The notes beneath the pieces were generated by a model. It did no database searches and was not told the DNA's origin. It saw only the letters and a list, made by a program, of their open reading frames with translations. Positions 33,006 to 40,488 of a stretch of 41,119 bases of DNA are shown piece after piece (positions within the stretch are counted from its first letter, which is position 1; each line of letters opens with the position of its first letter). Location: positions 77,868 to 118,986 of the forward strand of contig JAFGCB010000025.1 of NCBI GenBank assembly GCA_016932855.1, in the 5' to 3' direction. Source of the DNA: Candidatus Omnitrophota bacterium. GTDB lineage: Bacteria > Omnitrophota > Gorgyraeia > Duberdicusellales > Duberdicusellaceae. A program made the translations under genes and the position numbers.

Positions 33006-33701
33006 ATGGGACAAAAAGTTCATCCGTATGTATTGAGAATCGGTTTCGCTAAGACTTGGCAATCTTTGTGGTTTTCGAGCAGAAAAAAGGAATTCTCCAA
33101 TTTTCTGGAAGAAGATATAAAGATTAGACGCCTAATTAAGAATTCTTATCCGCAGGGTTCCATCACCCATATTGTTATTGAGCGGGTATCTTTGGAGGGT
33201 TTGAGGATCAGGGTTAAGACATCACGGCCGGGAGTCATAATCGGACGCCGGGGCCAGGACATAGAACGCGTTAAGTCCGAGATACAAGCGATTACAAAAA
33301 AAGAAGTATTTATTGATGTAGAAGAGGTCGCAAAGCCTACAGTGGAAGCTCAGCTTATAGCTGAATTAATAGGATTCCAGATTGTCAGGCGGGTAAATTT
33401 CCGTCGGGCCATGAAAAAGGCCATAGGTCAAGCTTTAGCCGAAGGTTGTCAGGGCATAAAGATACGCTGTTCCGGAAGGCTCGGCGGTCTTGAGATCGCC
33501 CGTTCAGAGGTATATAAGCAGGGTAAAATTCCGCTTCAGACCTTCCGGTCGGACATAGACTACGGATACGCCATTGCCAAGACTACTTACGGAACAATCG
33601 GGGTAAAGACCTGGGTTTATCGGGGAGAAGCCGGCCTAGGGACTTACCTTAAAAGGCCGGAGGAACTCGAAGGATCTGAAGGTTCCGGTAAGAGAGGCTG
33701 A
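33006..33701 (+). CDS. rpsC: Small-subunit ribosomal protein uS3
   Basis: The 231-residue protein starts M-G-Q-K-V-H-P-Y and contains the KH domain with the G80-R-R-G83 loop, then the C-terminal domain with G-I-K-I-R-C-S-G-R-L-G-G-L-E-I-A-R-S-E. S3 forms part of the mRNA entry channel and helicase. A short Gly/Glu/Ser tail ends the protein. The order rplV-rpsC-rplP-rpmC-rpsQ is the standard one. Confidence 0.96.
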   Translation: MGQKVHPYVLRIGFAKTWQSLWFSSRKKEFSNFLEEDIKIRRLIKNSYPQGSITHIVIERVSLEGLRIRVKTSRPGVIIGRRGQDIERVKSEIQAITKKEVFIDVEEVAKPTVEAQLIAELIGFQIVRRVNFRRAMKKAIGQALAEGCQGIKIRCSGRLGGLEIARSEVYKQGKIPLQTFRSDIDYGYAIAKTTYGTIGVKTWVYRGEAGLGTYLKRPEELEGSEGSGKRG

Positions 33702-33720
33702 TTTCAGGAGGTATTAGAAA

Positions 33721-34128
33721 GTGGCTTTTATACCAAGCAGAGTAAAATATAGAAAAGTTCAGCGCGGCCGCCGGAAAGGCCTGGCGGTTGCCGGATCGTC
33801 TTTGAGCTTTGGTGAATACGGATTAAAAAGTTTAGGTTGCGGAACTATTTCGAACCTGCAGCTTGAAATGATCAGGGTTATTATGGCCCGAGCCTTGCGT
33901 AAAGGCGGCAAGTTCTGGATGCGGATTTTCTCCGATAGGCCAGTTACCAAAAAGCCGGCTGAGACCCGCATGGGAAAGGGCAAGGGTGATGTGGATCATT
34001 GGGAAGTGGTTATAAAAAGGGGCAAGATCCTTTTTGAGATCGGCGGAGTCCCCAGGGAATACGCCCAAAATATTTTAAGAAACGTATCCTATAAGCTCCC
34101 TTTTAGGTGCAGATTTATGGAAAGATGA
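33721..34128 (+). CDS. rplP: Large-subunit ribosomal protein uL16
   Basis: A 135-residue protein starting with GTG at 33721, with an AGGAGGT ribosome-binding site 9-10 bases upstream. It has P-S-R-V-K-Y-R-K, the S-F-G-E-Y-G-L-K-S loop and R-I-F-S-D-R-P-V-T-K-K-P-A-E-T-R-M-G-K-G-K-G, the segment near the A-site tRNA and the hydroxylated arginine of E. coli. Its stop overlaps the rpmC start as ATGA (34125-34128). Confidence 0.95.
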   Translation: MAFIPSRVKYRKVQRGRRKGLAVAGSSLSFGEYGLKSLGCGTISNLQLEMIRVIMARALRKGGKFWMRIFSDRPVTKKPAETRMGKGKGDVDHWEVVIKRGKILFEIGGVPREYAQNILRNVSYKLPFRCRFMER

Positions 34129-34319
34129 AACTTAAAGAATTAAGGACATTTTCAAAAGAAGAGCTTGAAGAAAAAATAAATACTTTAAAGAAGCATTTAT
34201 TTGAGCTGAACTTTCAGCGCAAGTACGGAAAGATTGAAAAACCTCATCTTTTCCGGGAATACAAAAAAGAGATAGCCAGGATTTTGACCATCTTAAAGGA
34301 GAAAAGTAATGAAAAGTAG
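34125..34319 (+). CDS. rpmC: Large-subunit ribosomal protein uL29
   Basis: The ATG at 34125 gives the standard 64-residue coiled two-helix protein: M-K-L-K-E-L-R-T-F-S, L-F-E-L-N-F-Q-R-K-Y and R-E-Y-K-K-E-I-A-R-I-L-T. A GTG at 34107 inside rplP would add six non-conserved residues. L29 is at the exit tunnel next to L23. The end overlaps rpsQ by 11 bases, the largest gene overlap within the ribosomal cluster here. Confidence 0.93.
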   Translation: MKLKELRTFSKEELEEKINTLKKHLFELNFQRKYGKIEKPHLFREYKKEIARILTILKEKSNEK

Positions 34320-34563
34320 GCGGAAAATCTTAGAAGGGGTGGTTACTTCTGCTAAAATGCAGAAAACCATTGTAGTAAGCGTTGAGCGAATAAAGAAGCA
34401 CTCCCTTTATCAGAAAAGTTCCCGGGATCATAAGAAATTTAAGGCTCATGACGATGAAGGAAAAGCCGGGCCGGGCGATTTGGTTAAGATTGTTGAGTGT
34501 AGACCTTATTCGAAAGATAAGCGTTTTAAGCTTTTGGAAGTAATAAAAAAGCAAATCCTTTAG
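34309..34563 (+). CDS. rpsQ: Small-subunit ribosomal protein uS17
   Basis: An 84-residue OB-fold protein with L-E-G-V-V-T-S-A-K-M-Q-K-T-I-V-V, K-F-K-A-H-D-D-E-G and G-D-L-V-K-I-V-E-C-R-P-Y-S-K. The start at 34309 lies inside the end of rpmC with an AAAGGAGA ribosome-binding site in that gene's last codons. Length and order match other bacteria. Confidence 0.95.
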   Translation: MKSRRKILEGVVTSAKMQKTIVVSVERIKKHSLYQKSSRDHKKFKAHDDEGKAGPGDLVKIVECRPYSKDKRFKLLEVIKKQIL

Positions 34564-34565
34564 CA

Positions 34566-34931
34566 ATGATTTATTTACGTTCTTATCTTAAAGTCGCTGA
34601 TAATACCGGGGCAAAAGAAGTCTCCTGCATCGGCGTTATAGGCAAAAAGAATAAAAAATGCGCCAATCTCGGAGATGTGATTACCGCTAGCGTTAAGGCT
34701 TCGGTCGGAGAAGCCGGCGTGCGTAAGGGTGAAGTTGTAAGAGCCGTAATCGTAAGGACTCATTTTCCCATAAAAAGAAAAGATGGAATCAGCGTTAAAT
34801 TTGATGAGAATGCCTGCGTTATTATCGATAAGCAGGGCAATCCCCGGGGGACCCGGGTTTTTGGGCCGGTAGCCCGAGAAACGAGAGATAGATTCGCTAA
34901 GATAATTTCCTTGGCTCCCGAAGTAATATAA
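34566..34931 (+). CDS. rplN: Large-subunit ribosomal protein uL14
   Basis: A 121-residue protein with the L14 pattern L-K-V-A-D-N-T-G-A-K-E-V, G-D-V-I-T-A-S-V-K, V-V-R-A-V-I-V-R-T and G-T-R-V-F-G-P-V-A-R-E. L14 forms an intersubunit bridge with helix 44 of 16S rRNA and the binding site for the silencing factor RsfS. It begins two bases after rpsQ. Confidence 0.96.
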   Translation: MIYLRSYLKVADNTGAKEVSCIGVIGKKNKKCANLGDVITASVKASVGEAGVRKGEVVRAVIVRTHFPIKRKDGISVKFDENACVIIDKQGNPRGTRVFGPVARETRDRFAKIISLAPEVI

Positions 34932-34949
34932 AAACCCAGAGGAATTAAG

Positions 34950-35264
34950 ATGAGTTTAAAAATCAAGAAAGGTGATTCAGTAATAGTTAATAAAGGAAAG
35001 GATAAAGGCAAGACCGGTAAGGTTCTCAAGGTAATTCTCAGCAATAGCCGCCTTATCGTTGAAGGGGTAAATATCGCCAAAAAGCATATGCGTAAGCGAA
35101 GCGAACAGCAGCCTTCCGGAATACTCGAAACCCCTCAGCCTTTACACATTTCGAACGTTTCCTTGTTTTGCAGTACCTGCAAAAAAGGAGTCCGTTTTTC
35201 CGTGAAAGTTCTTGAAGATAAAACCAAGATACGGCTTTGTAAGAAATGCCAAAACACTCTTTAG
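34950..35264 (+). CDS. rplX: Large-subunit ribosomal protein uL24 with zinc-ribbon-like cysteines
   Basis: The 104-residue protein has the KOW motif (K-G-D-S-V-I-V-N-K-G-K-D-K-G-K-T-G-K-V) and the conserved V-E-G-V-N-I-A-K-K-H. The C-terminal half carries F-C-S-T-C and L-C-K-K-C, two Cys-x2-Cys pairs consistent with a zinc-binding L24. L24 starts 50S assembly and lies near the tunnel exit. A GAGG ribosome-binding site precedes the ATG. Confidence 0.95.
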   Translation: MSLKIKKGDSVIVNKGKDKGKTGKVLKVILSNSRLIVEGVNIAKKHMRKRSEQQPSGILETPQPLHISNVSLFCSTCKKGVRFSVKVLEDKTKIRLCKKCQNTL

Positions 35265-35279
35265 TGATCCTTTAAGATT

Positions 35280-35843
35280 ATGAATACAGAACAAGTCAAA
35301 TATACGCCGCGTTTAAAGCAGCTTTACGATCAAGAGATTATCCCCAAGCTTAAAGAAAAGTTCGGTTATAAAAACTCTTTAGCTTGTCCGCGACTTAGTA
35401 AGATTGTTATAAATATGGGGGTCGGTGAGGCGAAAGACGATATAAAAATAATCGATAAAGCCAAGAAGGACCTTTCCTTAATTGCCGGCCAGGTTCCCAG
35501 GGTCACCCGGGCCCGAAAGGCTATTTCGAATTTTAAGATTAGAAAAGGAGCGGTCATCGGCTGTTCGGTTACTTTGCGTAAAAAGATGATGTACGAGTTC
35601 CTGGATAGGTTTATAAGCACCGCTTGCCCCAGAATTAAGGATTTTCGAGGTTTCAGTCCGCGCTCGTTTGACGGACGGGGCAATTATACGCTGGGCATTA
35701 ATGAGCAGACTATATTTGCCGAGATTGATTTAGATAAAACTGAAAAGACCCTGGGTATGGATATAACTATTGTAACTACCGCCGCTAGCGATGCGGAGGC
35801 TAAAGGGCTTCTTGCATTATTCAAATTTCCTTTTAGGAGATAA
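35280..35843 (+). CDS. rplE: Large-subunit ribosomal protein uL5
   Basis: A 187-residue protein with P-R-L-S-K-I-V-I-N-M-G-V-G, Q-V-P-R-V-T-R-A-R-K-A-I-S-N-F-K-I-R-K-G and the D-F-R-G-F segment followed by G-N-Y-T-L-G-I-N-E-Q. L5 binds 5S rRNA in the central protuberance. A GGAGA sequence at its 3' end serves as the ribosome-binding site for the S14 gene three bases downstream. Confidence 0.96.
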   Translation: MNTEQVKYTPRLKQLYDQEIIPKLKEKFGYKNSLACPRLSKIVINMGVGEAKDDIKIIDKAKKDLSLIAGQVPRVTRARKAISNFKIRKGAVIGCSVTLRKKMMYEFLDRFISTACPRIKDFRGFSPRSFDGRGNYTLGINEQTIFAEIDLDKTEKTLGMDITIVTTAASDAEAKGLLALFKFPFRR

Positions 35844-35846
35844 GTT

Positions 35847-36032
35847 ATGGCCAGCACTTGTCAGATACAAAAGTGGAAAAGCAAGCCAAAGTTTAAGGTA
35901 CGCCATAGGAATCGATGCCGGCTCTGCGGACGGCCGCGGGGATATATACGGGATTTTGAGCTATGTAGGCTTTGCTTTCGTGAACTTGCGTGGCAGGGTT
36001 TAATTCCCGGAGTTACGAAGGCCAGCTGGTAA
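35847..36032 (+). CDS. rpsZ: Small-subunit ribosomal protein uS14, zinc-binding form
   Basis: A 61-residue protein with two Cys-x2-Cys pairs (C24/C27 and C40/C43) in [10 protein letters not shown] and [10 protein letters not shown], ending G-V-T-K-A-S-W. This is the short zinc-containing type of S14, not the roughly 100-residue cysteine-free type. It lies in the usual rplE-rpsZ-rpsH order. The gap to rpsH (113 bases) holds the largest repeat element in the window. Confidence 0.96.
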   Translation: MASTCQIQKWKSKPKFKVRHRNRCRLCGRPRGYIRDFELCRLCFRELAWQGLIPGVTKASW

Positions 36033-36132
36033 CCACAGATGATCACAGATTTTTGGCGGATAATCACAGATTAACGGTGATAAAAATGGCATTTGTAATT
36101 ATCTGCTATAAATCCGCGTATATTCTGTGTAG
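36033..36132. repeat. About 100-bp imperfect inverted repeat with CAGATGATCACAGAT core
   Basis: The left arm begins CCACAGATGATCACAGAT at 36033 and continues through GGCGGATAATCACAGAT. The right arm, read as reverse complement from 36132, begins CTACACAGAATATACGCGG and continues through GCAGATAATTACAAAT. Aligned by eye the two arms agree at roughly three-quarters of about 40 positions, separated by a short centre. A transcript could fold into a long imperfect hairpin ending 13 bases before the rpsH start. The left arm contains the exact core (36036-36050) shared with 15064-15078. Confidence 0.7.
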
Positions 36133-36145
36133 ATAAGGAATAAAA

Positions 36146-36541
36146 ATGAGTAGAACAGATTTAGTTTCGGACTGCTTAGCCAGCCTAAAGAATGCAATTG
36201 TAGCTAAAAAAGACGAGGTTATTATTCCCTATTCGAAACTCCTTTTTAAAATTTGTGAAATTTTAAAAACTGAAGGATATATTGAAAACTTCAGACAGAT
36301 GGAAGAGGCCAAGAAAGTGTTTTTAAAGGTATATCTTCGGTATAGAAATAAAAAAAGCGTTGTTTCGACTATGCGCAGGATTTCCAAGCCGTCTTTACGA
36401 GTTTACGTTAAGAAAGATAAAGTTCCTAGGGTTCTAAGGGGAAAAGGTTTAGCTCTTATTTCGACTTCCCAGGGGCTTTTTACCGATAAAGAAGCAAGGC
36501 AGCGGGGCATAGGCGGAGAGGTGTTGTTTTATATCTGGTGA
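36146..36541 (+). CDS. rpsH: Small-subunit ribosomal protein uS8
   Basis: A 131-residue protein with D-L-V-S-D-C-L-A-S-L-K-N-A, I-P-Y-S-K-L-L-F-K-I and the C-terminal S-T-S-Q-G-L-F-T-D-K-E-A-R-Q-R-G-I-G-G-E-V-L that binds 16S rRNA helix 21. In E. coli S8 represses the spc operon by binding its mRNA near rplE. Here a large inverted repeat lies directly upstream of rpsH, but any link to S8 control is inference. AAGGAA is a weak ribosome-binding site. Confidence 0.95.
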   Translation: MSRTDLVSDCLASLKNAIVAKKDEVIIPYSKLLFKICEILKTEGYIENFRQMEEAKKVFLKVYLRYRNKKSVVSTMRRISKPSLRVYVKKDKVPRVLRGKGLALISTSQGLFTDKEARQRGIGGEVLFYIW

Positions 36542-36543
36542 AA

Positions 36544-36562
36544 TACAGATGATCGCAGATAG
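36544..36562 (+). repeat. Intergenic repeat copy, CAGATGATCGCAGAT core
   Basis: Directly after the rpsH stop, TACAGATGATCGCAGATAG carries the 15-base core at 36546-36560 with one base different from the copies at 15064 and 36036. It fills most of the 34-base gap before rplF. No second arm is visible here. Confidence 0.7.
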
Positions 36563-36575
36563 ATAGGTGTAGGAG

Positions 36576-37121
36576 ATGTCCAAGATAGGAAGAAGACCGA
36601 TTGATTTACCCAAAGAAGTGAAGCTGGAAATTAAGGGTTCCGAGGTTTCGGTTAAGGGACCAAAGGGAAATTTCAGCTACAGGCTTCCAAATGGCGTAAC
36701 TGTGAAATTAGAGGAGCAGAAACTAAGTTTCAGCCGAGAGGCTGACACCAAGCAGCTAAGAGCCTTTCATGGTTTAGCCAGGTCTTTGGTCGCTAATATG
36801 ATTACCGGCGTAAGCAAAGGATTTGTCAGAGAGCTGGAAATTGTGGGAGTAGGATATAAAGCCCAGTTTAAAGACAATACCTTAGTCCTTCAGTTGGGTT
36901 TCTCGCACCCCGTTGAAATTCCCGTATGGAAAGATTTAAAAGTAGCTTGTCCTTCGGCAAATTTGATTGTAGTTGAGGGAGTTGATAAGCAAAGGGTAGG
37001 ACAGTTTGTCGCTCAGATCAGAGGAATTATGCCTCCGGAGCCATATAAGGGCAAAGGAATACGATATAAAGACGAGCAGGTTCGAAAGAAATTAGGCAAG
37101 GCAATGGCTAAGGGGCAGTAG
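36576..37121 (+). CDS. rplF: Large-subunit ribosomal protein uL6
   Basis: The 181-residue protein has two similar domains. It starts S-K-I-G-R-R-P-I-D-L-P and has V-K-G-P-K-G in domain 1. The conserved C-terminal part has L-Q-L-G-F-S-H-P-V, V-G-Q-F-V-A-Q-I-R and the signature P-E-P-Y-K-G-K-G-I-R-Y. L6 contacts the sarcin-ricin loop region. The ribosome-binding sequence AGGTGTAGGAG sits directly at the ATG. Confidence 0.96.
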   Translation: MSKIGRRPIDLPKEVKLEIKGSEVSVKGPKGNFSYRLPNGVTVKLEEQKLSFSREADTKQLRAFHGLARSLVANMITGVSKGFVRELEIVGVGYKAQFKDNTLVLQLGFSHPVEIPVWKDLKVACPSANLIVVEGVDKQRVGQFVAQIRGIMPPEPYKGKGIRYKDEQVRKKLGKAMAKGQ

Positions 37122-37149
37122 TAAGAGATTTTAGACGAATATTAAAGAA

Positions 37150-37503
37150 ATGAAAAAGAATTTGCGAAAAATAAGGCATGTACGAGTGCGAAGAAAACTA
37201 AAAGGAACCGTCCAGCGGCTTCGGCTTTGCGTTTTTCGAAGCGGCAAGCATATTTACGCTCAGGTCGTTAATGACGAGAAAGCCAATACCTTAGCGGCAG
37301 CTTCGACTTTAGATAAGGAGTTTAAGCAGAAAGGAATTAAGTCTACAAATAAAGATGCAGCCTTTCTTGTAGGAAAGATGATTGCTGATAAAGCGAAAAA
37401 GGCGGGAGTCTCCAAAGTCTGTTTTGATAGGGGCGGATATAAGTTTCACGGTAAAGTCAAGCGGTTGTCTGAAGGAGCAAAAGAGGGAGGATTAATTTTT
37501 TAA
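37150..37503 (+). CDS. rplR: Large-subunit ribosomal protein uL18
   Basis: A 117-residue 5S rRNA-binding protein with [27 protein letters not shown] and the C-terminal [13 protein letters not shown]. The stop overlaps the rpsE start by one base (TAATG), so L18 and S5 are translationally coupled. Confidence 0.95.
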   Translation: MKKNLRKIRHVRVRRKLKGTVQRLRLCVFRSGKHIYAQVVNDEKANTLAAASTLDKEFKQKGIKSTNKDAAFLVGKMIADKAKKAGVSKVCFDRGGYKFHGKVKRLSEGAKEGGLIF

Positions 37504-37970
37504 TGGAACGAAAACAAGCGTTAGTTGGAACTAAAGATCAAGAAGTTTTCATAGAGAAGGTTATTTCTATTAATCGAGTCACCAAGGTTACCAAGGGCGG
37601 TAAGAATCTCAACTTTGCGGCTCTGGTTGTCGTAGGCAACGGAAACGGCAAGGTAGGTTTCGCCTTAGGAAAGGCTCCCGAAGTAGCCGAAGCGATCCGC
37701 AAGGCGATTACTTCGGCGAAGAAAAGACTGGTGGCTGTCCAGTTGGAAAATACCACGATTCCGCACGAAGTGATCGGCGCGTTCGGTTCAATAAGGGTCC
37801 TTCTTAAGCCAGCTTCTTTGGGTACCGGCGTAATCGCCTGTTTGGCGATTCGCTCTATTTGCGATGTCGCTGGGATTAAAAATATACTCACTAAAATCCT
37901 GACTAAGTCTAGCAACCCGGTAAATGTTGTAAAGGCGACTTTTCAGGGTTTGCAGAGTATTAAACCGTAG
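37503..37970 (+). CDS. rpsE: Small-subunit ribosomal protein uS5
   Basis: A 155-residue protein with the double-stranded-RNA-binding type N-terminal domain ([20 protein letters not shown]), [14 protein letters not shown] and the C-terminal [13 protein letters not shown]5 affects decoding fidelity and mRNA entry. In most bacteria rpmD (L30) follows; here rplO begins nine bases after the stop, so L30 is absent at this locus. Confidence 0.96.
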   Translation: MERKQALVGTKDQEVFIEKVISINRVTKVTKGGKNLNFAALVVVGNGNGKVGFALGKAPEVAEAIRKAITSAKKRLVAVQLENTTIPHEVIGAFGSIRVLLKPASLGTGVIACLAIRSICDVAGIKNILTKILTKSSNPVNVVKATFQGLQSIKP

Positions 37971-37979
37971 TAACCGATT

Positions 37980-38426
37980 ATGCAGTTGCACGATTTGAAA
38001 CCAAGGGTGAAAAATAAAAAGGCTAAACGTATAGGCCGAGGTTCGGGCTCCGGTCACGGAAAAACATCAACTCGCGGTCATAAAGGCGCGAAGGCCAGGG
38101 CCGGGCGCCTTTTTTATATCGGTTTTGAAGGAGATAACGTTCCGTTCTTTCGCAAAATCCCGAAAAGGGGATTTAATCACCGGAAGCGAATAAACTATCA
38201 GATCGTAAATGTAGGCCAAATCGGCGCTCTTTTTGCCAAAGATGCAAAAGTGACGCCTCAGGAATTATTTTCCCGTAATCTCGTGAAACAACAAGATTCG
38301 CCGGTTAAGGTTTTAGGAAAAGGTATTTTGAAGAAACCCCTGAATTTCGCAGCCCATAAATTTTCAAAATTAGCTAAGGATAAAATAGAGAAGGCCGGGG
38401 GAAAAATTGAATATATATCACGTTAA
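37980..38426 (+). CDS. rplO: Large-subunit ribosomal protein uL15
   Basis: A 148-residue protein with the N-terminal glycine-rich segment R-I-G-R-G-S-G-S-G-H-G-K-T-S-T-R-G-H-K-G, then F-E-G-D-N-V-P-F-F-R-K-I-P-K-R-G-F and the C-terminal K-I-E-K-A-G-G-K-I-E. L15 is a late 50S assembly protein. A small TAATCACAAATAGATAA sequence at its end (38423-38440) faintly resembles the intergenic repeat core. Confidence 0.95.
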   Translation: MQLHDLKPRVKNKKAKRIGRGSGSGHGKTSTRGHKGAKARAGRLFYIGFEGDNVPFFRKIPKRGFNHRKRINYQIVNVGQIGALFAKDAKVTPQELFSRNLVKQQDSPVKVLGKGILKKPLNFAAHKFSKLAKDKIEKAGGKIEYISR

Positions 38427-38442
38427 TCACAAATAGATAATT

Positions 38443-39798
38443 ATGCTTAACTCACTAGCCAATATATTTAAAGTTGAAGAATTACGGAAAAAAGTTTTAA
38501 TTACTTTTGCCTTGATTTTTATATACAGGATGGGATGTTTTATACCGACTCCCGGCGTCGACGGCTCAGCCTTGTCCAGTTTCTTTGAGGAGCTTGCGCG
38601 AAAGCAGGGAGCTAATTTATTCGGCTTTATAAATATTTTTACCGGAGGCGCCTTAAAACGGCTTAGTGTCTTTGCTTTGGGAGTAATGCCCTATATTTCA
38701 GCTTCGATTATAATGCAGCTTTTGACAGCTGTAATTCCGGGCTTAGAGAAAATGGCTAAAGAGGGCAAAAGCGGTTATGAGAAGATTAATCAATTCACGC
38801 GATACGGAACAGTGGTGCTTTGTATTATTCAAGGTTTTTTTCTTGCTTTATGGCTTGAAAACAAAGGCAATTTTTTCGGTATGACGGTCGTGCCTTATCC
38901 GGGCTGGCTGTTTAGATTGACGACGATCATTACCTTAGCTACCGGAACCCTTTTTATTATGTGGTTGGGAGAACAGATACAGGAAAGAGGTATAGGAAAC
39001 GGCATATCATTAATAATCGCCGCAAGTATACTATCTCGGCTTCCGGAAAGTTTTTACCAACTTTGGGTTTTGTATTCTCCTTTTAATCCCGCGCAGCGCC
39101 AGATAAATACCTTTACCATTATTTCCTTGCTTGTGCTTTGGCTTTTAGTGGTTGTAGCAGTTGTGCTTTTTTCGCAGGCTCAGCGGCGCATTCCCGTGCA
39201 ATATGCCCGGCGTGTTGTCGGCCGACGCGTCTATGGAGGGCAGTCTACGTATTTACCCATACGTATAGACATGGCCGGCGTTATTGCCATGATATTTGCC
39301 CAGTCGGTATTGCTGTTTCCTTCGACTCTTGCGAATTTCTTTCCTAAGGCCCATTTCTTAAATCGTGTATTCTCACAATTTCTGCATGTACGGGGGTTAT
39401 GGTATAATTTAGTTTATGTTCTTCTGGTGTTGTTTTTTATGTATTTTTACACCGCAATTGTTTTTAATCCCGTGGAGATTGCCAATAATTTGCGTAAATA
39501 CGGCGGGTTTGTTCCCGGAATACGGCCAGGTGAAAATACCGCAAAATATTTAGATTATGTGGCCACTCGTCTAGTTTTCGCCGGCGCCGTTTACATATCT
39601 TTAATCGCAATATTGCCTACTCTTATAATGATGACATTTAAAATACCTTCATATGCCATAGCTTCGTTTTTCGGAGGAACCACAATACTGATTTTTGTCG
39701 GTGTTATGCTTGATACTATGCGTCAGATTGAATCTCAGCTGTTACTCCATCACTATCAAGGATTTATGAAAAAAGGCAAGCTTAAAGGCCGTAGATGA
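38443..39798 (+). CDS. secY: Protein translocase channel subunit SecY
   Basis: A 451-residue membrane protein with about ten hydrophobic helices. Visible hallmarks are the first helix with R-M-G-C-F-I-P-T-P-G-V, the plug/lateral gate region A-L-G-V-M-P-Y-I-S-A-S-I-I-M-Q-L-L, G-I-G-N-G-I-S-L-I-I, and the cytoplasmic loop R-R-I-P-V-Q-Y-A-R-R-V-V-G-R. F-V-P-G-I-R-P-G and the late M-R-Q-I-E-S-Q-L-L follow. It pairs with the SecE encoded at 14247 and exports the secretin and PilP-like proteins, among many others. adk starts within its last codon (ATGA at 39795). Confidence 0.96.
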   Translation: MLNSLANIFKVEELRKKVLITFALIFIYRMGCFIPTPGVDGSALSSFFEELARKQGANLFGFINIFTGGALKRLSVFALGVMPYISASIIMQLLTAVIPGLEKMAKEGKSGYEKINQFTRYGTVVLCIIQGFFLALWLENKGNFFGMTVVPYPGWLFRLTTIITLATGTLFIMWLGEQIQERGIGNGISLIIAASILSRLPESFYQLWVLYSPFNPAQRQINTFTIISLLVLWLLVVVAVVLFSQAQRRIPVQYARRVVGRRVYGGQSTYLPIRIDMAGVIAMIFAQSVLLFPSTLANFFPKAHFLNRVFSQFLHVRGLWYNLVYVLLVLFFMYFYTAIVFNPVEIANNLRKYGGFVPGIRPGENTAKYLDYVATRLVFAGAVYISLIAILPTLIMMTFKIPSYAIASFFGGTTILIFVGVMLDTMRQIESQLLLHHYQGFMKKGKLKGRR

Positions 39799-40460
39799 GA
39801 AAGATTAATTTAGTTTTATTGGGCGCGCCGGGTAGCGGTAAAGGAACCCAGGCAAAGATTTTAAGCGAGTATTATGGAATAGAAAATATTTCTTTGGGCG
39901 ATATTTTACGTCAGGAGGCAAGTCATAATACTGCTTTGGGTAAAAGCGTTAAGAAGTATATGAACGAAGGGGTTTTAGTCCCTGATGAGATAATAAAGGA
40001 AGTAATAGCAAGCAAGATTGATAAAACCGGCTTTATCCTTGACGGTTTTCCCAGGAATATCAATCAAGCCACGATTTTGCAAAAGATCCTGGAAGAAAGC
40101 GGCAGCAGCTTAGATAAGGTTATTTATCTTGAGGTTAATCAGGATACGGCGGTAAGGCGTTTATCGGGACGCCGAGTCTGCAAAAATTGCGGAGCCCTTT
40201 ATCACGTTGTCACCATGGCGCCGAAGCAAACAAATATATGCGACCGATGCGCAAGTGAGCTTGTTGTCCGTGAAGACGATAAAGAAACCACTGTACGGAA
40301 AAGGTGGGAAGTTTTTATGAACGAAACCCATAGTTTAATAGATTACTATCGGAAGCAAGACAAGCTCCTTGACATAGACGGAAATCAAGACAAAGACGAA
40401 GTTTTTGAGCGCATAAAAGAGACCTTTAATACGCACAAGTATAATAACAAGGTTGTGTAA
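39795..40460 (+). CDS. adk: Adenylate kinase with zinc-type lid
   Basis: The 221-residue enzyme interconverts ATP + AMP and 2 ADP. The P-loop is G10-A-P-G-S-G-K-G-T18, the AMP site includes L-D-G-F-P-R (82-87), and the long-form lid contains four cysteines (C129, C132, C149, C152) that would hold zinc, as in Gram-positive enzymes. The secY-adk-map order is standard. The gene overlaps secY by four bases, tying the expression of the two together. Confidence 0.95.
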   Translation: MRKINLVLLGAPGSGKGTQAKILSEYYGIENISLGDILRQEASHNTALGKSVKKYMNEGVLVPDEIIKEVIASKIDKTGFILDGFPRNINQATILQKILEESGSSLDKVIYLEVNQDTAVRRLSGRRVCKNCGALYHVVTMAPKQTNICDRCASELVVREDDKETTVRKRWEVFMNETHSLIDYYRKQDKLLDIDGNQDKDEVFERIKETFNTHKYNNKVV

Positions 40461-40488
40461 TCTTTAAAGATTCCAAATTGGCTTAACG

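Noticed and set aside
165..38057. Many open frames on the minus strand and in other + frames, opposite or inside real genes
   Set aside because: All are shadows of strongly supported + strand genes. None has its own ribosome-binding site with a recognisable domain.
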